A stretch of 15,566 bases of DNA. It comes from Bacillota bacterium. GTDB lineage: Bacteria; Bacillota; Clostridia; Lachnospirales; Anaerotignaceae. Below the pieces are notes generated by a model. It was given only the letters and a program-made list of their open reading frames with translations. It was not told the DNA's origin and did not search any database. A program made the position numbers and the translations under genes. The DNA lies in the NCBI GenBank assembly GCA_019422105.1, contig JAHZDZ010000024.1:1-15566 (forward strand). Reading direction: 5' to 3'. Shown here piece after piece: positions 13,863 to 15,566 of the stretch (the stretch's first letter is position 1; each line of letters begins with the position of its first letter).

Positions 13863-14564
13863 ATGGAAATTAATATTCTTCAGTTGAAGGAAGGCGCAGA
13901 AAGGGCAGAGGGGATTGCGGTTATCATAGATGTTTTCAGGGCGTTTACAACGGCCTGCTACATTATGAATCAAAATGCTGAAACCATACTGCCTGTGGCT
14001 GATGTAGAATTGGCCTATGAATTGAAGAATCTAAACAAGGGTTATATATTGGTGGGGGAGAGAAATGAGGTTATGCTGCCGGGATTTGATTACGGCAATT
14101 CCCCCGCTAACATCGAGCATATAGATTTCAGCGGAAAAACAGTTGTACATACCACCTCGGCGGGTACGCAGGGGATACAGAGGGCAATGCGCGCAAAGGA
14201 AGTACTGACAGGAAGCTTTGTCAATGCAAAAGCAGTTGCGGATTATATCAGGGGGAAAAAAGCGGAGAAGGTTTCCCTAGTCTGTATGGGGAAAGCGTCT
14301 TTAAGGCCGACCGAGGAGGATACCTTTTGCGCGGAATATATAAAAAGTCTTTTGGAGGGTGGAGAGTATCCTGTTGAGGAAAAATTAAAAAGCCTGCGAT
14401 ATCTGGAGGGAAAACGTTTTTTTAATCCGGAAAACCAGAGACAATGCCCACAGAGGGATTTTTACCTGTCGACACAAATCGGTGTATTTGATTTTGTTTT
14501 AAAGGCGGAGTGTATTGAGAAGGAGAGGAATTTGTACAGACTGAAGAAAATAGAGATAAGGTAA
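13863..14564 (+). CDS. 2-phosphosulfolactate phosphatase (ComB) family protein
   Basis: The 233-aa protein carries the family hallmarks. These are VIIDVFRAFTTACYI near residue 20, with the conserved D-x-x-RA-x-T, then ILVGERNE with GFDYGNSP (about 60-80), and VVHTTSAGTQGI (about 95-106). A late DTFCAEYIKSLL helix follows. ComB removes phosphate from phosphosulfolactate in coenzyme M synthesis in methanogens. Bacterial members without that pathway are common, and their substrate is unclear, so the label is for the family and not the reaction. The start ATG 13863 has a perfect AAGGAGGTGATT site. It stands alone between the deoB terminator and a convergent gene. Confidence 0.85.
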   Translation: MEINILQLKEGAERAEGIAVIIDVFRAFTTACYIMNQNAETILPVADVELAYELKNLNKGYILVGERNEVMLPGFDYGNSPANIEHIDFSGKTVVHTTSAGTQGIQRAMRAKEVLTGSFVNAKAVADYIRGKKAEKVSLVCMGKASLRPTEEDTFCAEYIKSLLEGGEYPVEEKLKSLRYLEGKRFFNPENQRQCPQRDFYLSTQIGVFDFVLKAECIEKERNLYRLKKIEIR

Positions 14565-14609
14565 AGCTTTGATAAAATGAGCGATTTGCATTGCCTCCTA
14601 AATAGAAAA

Positions 14610-14636
14610 GTCCGGACTGACTATTTTCATCCGGAC
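14610..14636 (-). terminator. terminator of the minus-strand lipoprotein gene
   Basis: GTCCGGA (14610-14616) pairs with TCCGGAC (14630-14636). Read on the minus strand, the stem is followed by a TTTTCTATTT tract. An outer pairing, GATTTGCAT (14583-14591) with ATGCAATC (14644-14651), could enlarge it. On the plus strand no U-run follows, so it would only block the ComB-like transcript weakly. Confidence 0.6.
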
Positions 14637-14649
14637 AGCTGTTATGCAA

Positions 14650-15042
14650 TCATTGTCTTTCCTCTTCCATATCCCGTATCATATCCAATATTTCAGAGTT
14701 ATTGGTGACGGCTGTATTGGTGATACCACGGTCTGATGAACGTGCGCATTTTGCGGCCTCTTTTTTTATTCTGTCTATCTCTTCCCTGTTGTCAAAGGAA
14801 ATATCAAGGCCAATCAATGCAGTGTGCCCTGTCACAACAACACTGGCGTCATCAATTCCGTTTATAACCATAATATTTTCCTTAATTAATTCAGCCCTCT
14901 CCCCGTTTGACATGTGGCTGTTAAAATCATTGCCGTAAGCAATTCTTAAATTGTTGAAATTATTTTCAAGCTCCTGGCCCTGGCTGCTGCATCCGCTGAG
15001 CAAAATAGAAAGAGCGATAATGTAAAAGATACTTTTTTTCAA
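14650..15042 (-). CDS. sporulation lipoprotein, YhcN/YlaJ family
   Basis: The 130-aa protein has a lipoprotein signal peptide: a basic start, a hydrophobic core, and lipobox LLSGC with the lipidated Cys at position 18. The mature part shows the YhcN/YlaJ pattern: an ERAELIKENIMVINGIDDASVVVTGHTALIGLD core (about 47-80), then a helix of charged residues and GITNTAVTNNSEILDMIRDM near the end. In Bacillus, YhcN is made in the forespore and sits in the inner spore membrane. The start codon is TTG at 15042 with AGGTG about 5 nt upstream. An alternative start is not obvious because the signal peptide begins here. The gene converges on the ComB-like gene. Confidence 0.85.
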   Translation of the reverse strand: MKKSIFYIIALSILLSGCSSQGQELENNFNNLRIAYGNDFNSHMSNGERAELIKENIMVINGIDDASVVVTGHTALIGLDISFDNREEIDRIKKEAAKCARSSDRGITNTAVTNNSEILDMIRDMEEERQ

Positions 15043-15233
15043 ATCCGCACCTGCTTTCTTTATCCGATTTTATATTTTTAGTATTTGATTTCACAGCCGT
15101 TTTATAAGTGAGAAAATAATGAAGTTTCAACAGGCATTTTGATTGATGAATGTTGAAGTTATATTTTTGTGGAATTGCAGTATACTATGTTTATAAAATC
15201 ATAAGAAACATTGAAGATTTTTCCATATTTCTG

Positions 15234-15566
15234 TGGTATACTGATGGTAATCACAGCAAAGATACCTCGAAACCTATGGTTTCTCGGTACATTTGCTGCG
15301 CAAATGGTCGCTTATGCCACACACTATAACAAGCGAGCTTGTCTGTGTGCTTCTTAAGCGCCTTTCTCTCCGCTTTTATGGTATCATAACGATAAATTTC
15401 AGCGGAGATACTCATAAACCTGCGGTTTATTCGTACATTTGCTACGCAAATAGTCTGTACCCGAGACAATCTCTTGCAAGCAAGCTTGCAGTATTGCTTT
15501 TGTGCAGCCTTCTTTCTCCGCTTTTATGGTATAATAACGATAAATTTCAGCGGAGATACTCATAAA
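15234..15566 (+). repeat. structured tandem repeat, locus 2 (units of 145 and 148 bp, running off the window)
   Basis: Units begin with TGGTAT at 15234, 15379 and 15527, and the third is cut by the window end. Each unit carries (a) a hairpin GAAACC-TAT-GGTTTC (15269-15283) or ATAAACC-TGC-GGTTTAT (15414-15430), flanked by matching TC/TC and C/G. It also carries (b) ATTTGC-TRC-GCAAAT (15291-15305 and 15437-15451), and (c) ACAAG-CGAG-CTTGT (15329-15342) or TGCAAG-CAAG-CTTGCA (15475-15490). A junction stem TCTCCGCT/AGCGGAGA (15367-15408 and 15515-15556) links units. Stems a and c change on both sides together between copies. The reading frame is not kept between units. The stretch 15043-15233 before it is A/T-rich, with no gene. 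Confidence 0.8.

Noticed and set aside
15251..15469. 72-aa minus-strand open frame through the repeat array
   Set aside because: It spans the junction of two repeat units whose homologous parts fall in different frames (period not a multiple of three). It would thus translate the same element in two ways. The signal is a structured repeat, not a gene.
15293..15565. 90-aa plus-strand open frame through the same array
   Set aside because: Same reason: frame is not kept between units. No ribosome binding site, and hairpins explain the conserved bases.
15234..15566. CRISPR array
   Set aside because: The period is about 145 bp, the conserved blocks are long and internally hairpinned, and there are no spacer-sized unique segments or cas genes.

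Overview
The window reads as chromosome of a spore-forming, low-to-moderate-GC Firmicute, most likely a clostridium of the Lachnospiraceae type. The grounds are strong AAGGAGG-type ribosome binding sites, A/T-rich intergenic DNA, a YtfJ/GerW and DUF2953 pair, a YhcN/YlaJ-type lipoprotein, and a Pdp-type pyrimidine phosphorylase followed by DeoB. This is a judgement from gene content, not a database match.

Layout, left to right. A tRNA-Val(TAC) truncated by the window edge (1-60) is followed by about 490 bp with no convincing gene. A minus-strand RpiR-type regulator (554-1423) diverges from an AGCS sodium:alanine/glycine symporter (2103-3494). The space between them holds a structured tandem repeat, a good promoter and an inverted repeat over the start site. 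A GntR/FadR-type regulator follows (3685-4359). After a terminator and an 85-bp-period direct repeat comes a five-gene run: an unrecognised 108-aa protein, a TIGR01906/DUF1461 membrane protein, a DUF2953 protein, YtfJ/GerW, and a DUF1887-type protein with a CARF-like N-terminus and a PD-(D/E)XK-like C-terminus. A 152-bp folded intergenic element separates this run from a MarR regulator overlapping a MATE exporter (9095-10871). Then come pdp and deoB (nucleoside salvage), a ComB-like phosphatase, and a convergent sporulation-type lipoprotein. The window ends inside a second array of the structured repeat.

How the genes fit together. RpiR, AGCS and GntR look like a local amino-acid uptake module with two candidate regulators. 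DUF1461, DUF2953 and ytfJ look like a membrane and spore-associated group. MarR and MATE look like an autoregulated efflux pair. Pdp and DeoB act in sequence: pyrimidine nucleosides are phosphorolysed to (deoxy)ribose-1-phosphate, which is isomerised to the 5-phosphate.

The least explained signals are non-coding. (1) A roughly 145-bp repeat family occurs in tandem at two loci (about 1690-1900 and 15234-15566), with nested hairpins whose stems covary between copies. (2) A folded element at 8797-8948 is closed by an 18-bp stem. (3) A direct-repeat leader lies at 4681-4800. The most notable coding item is a CARF/nuclease-type effector homologue with no CRISPR locus in view.
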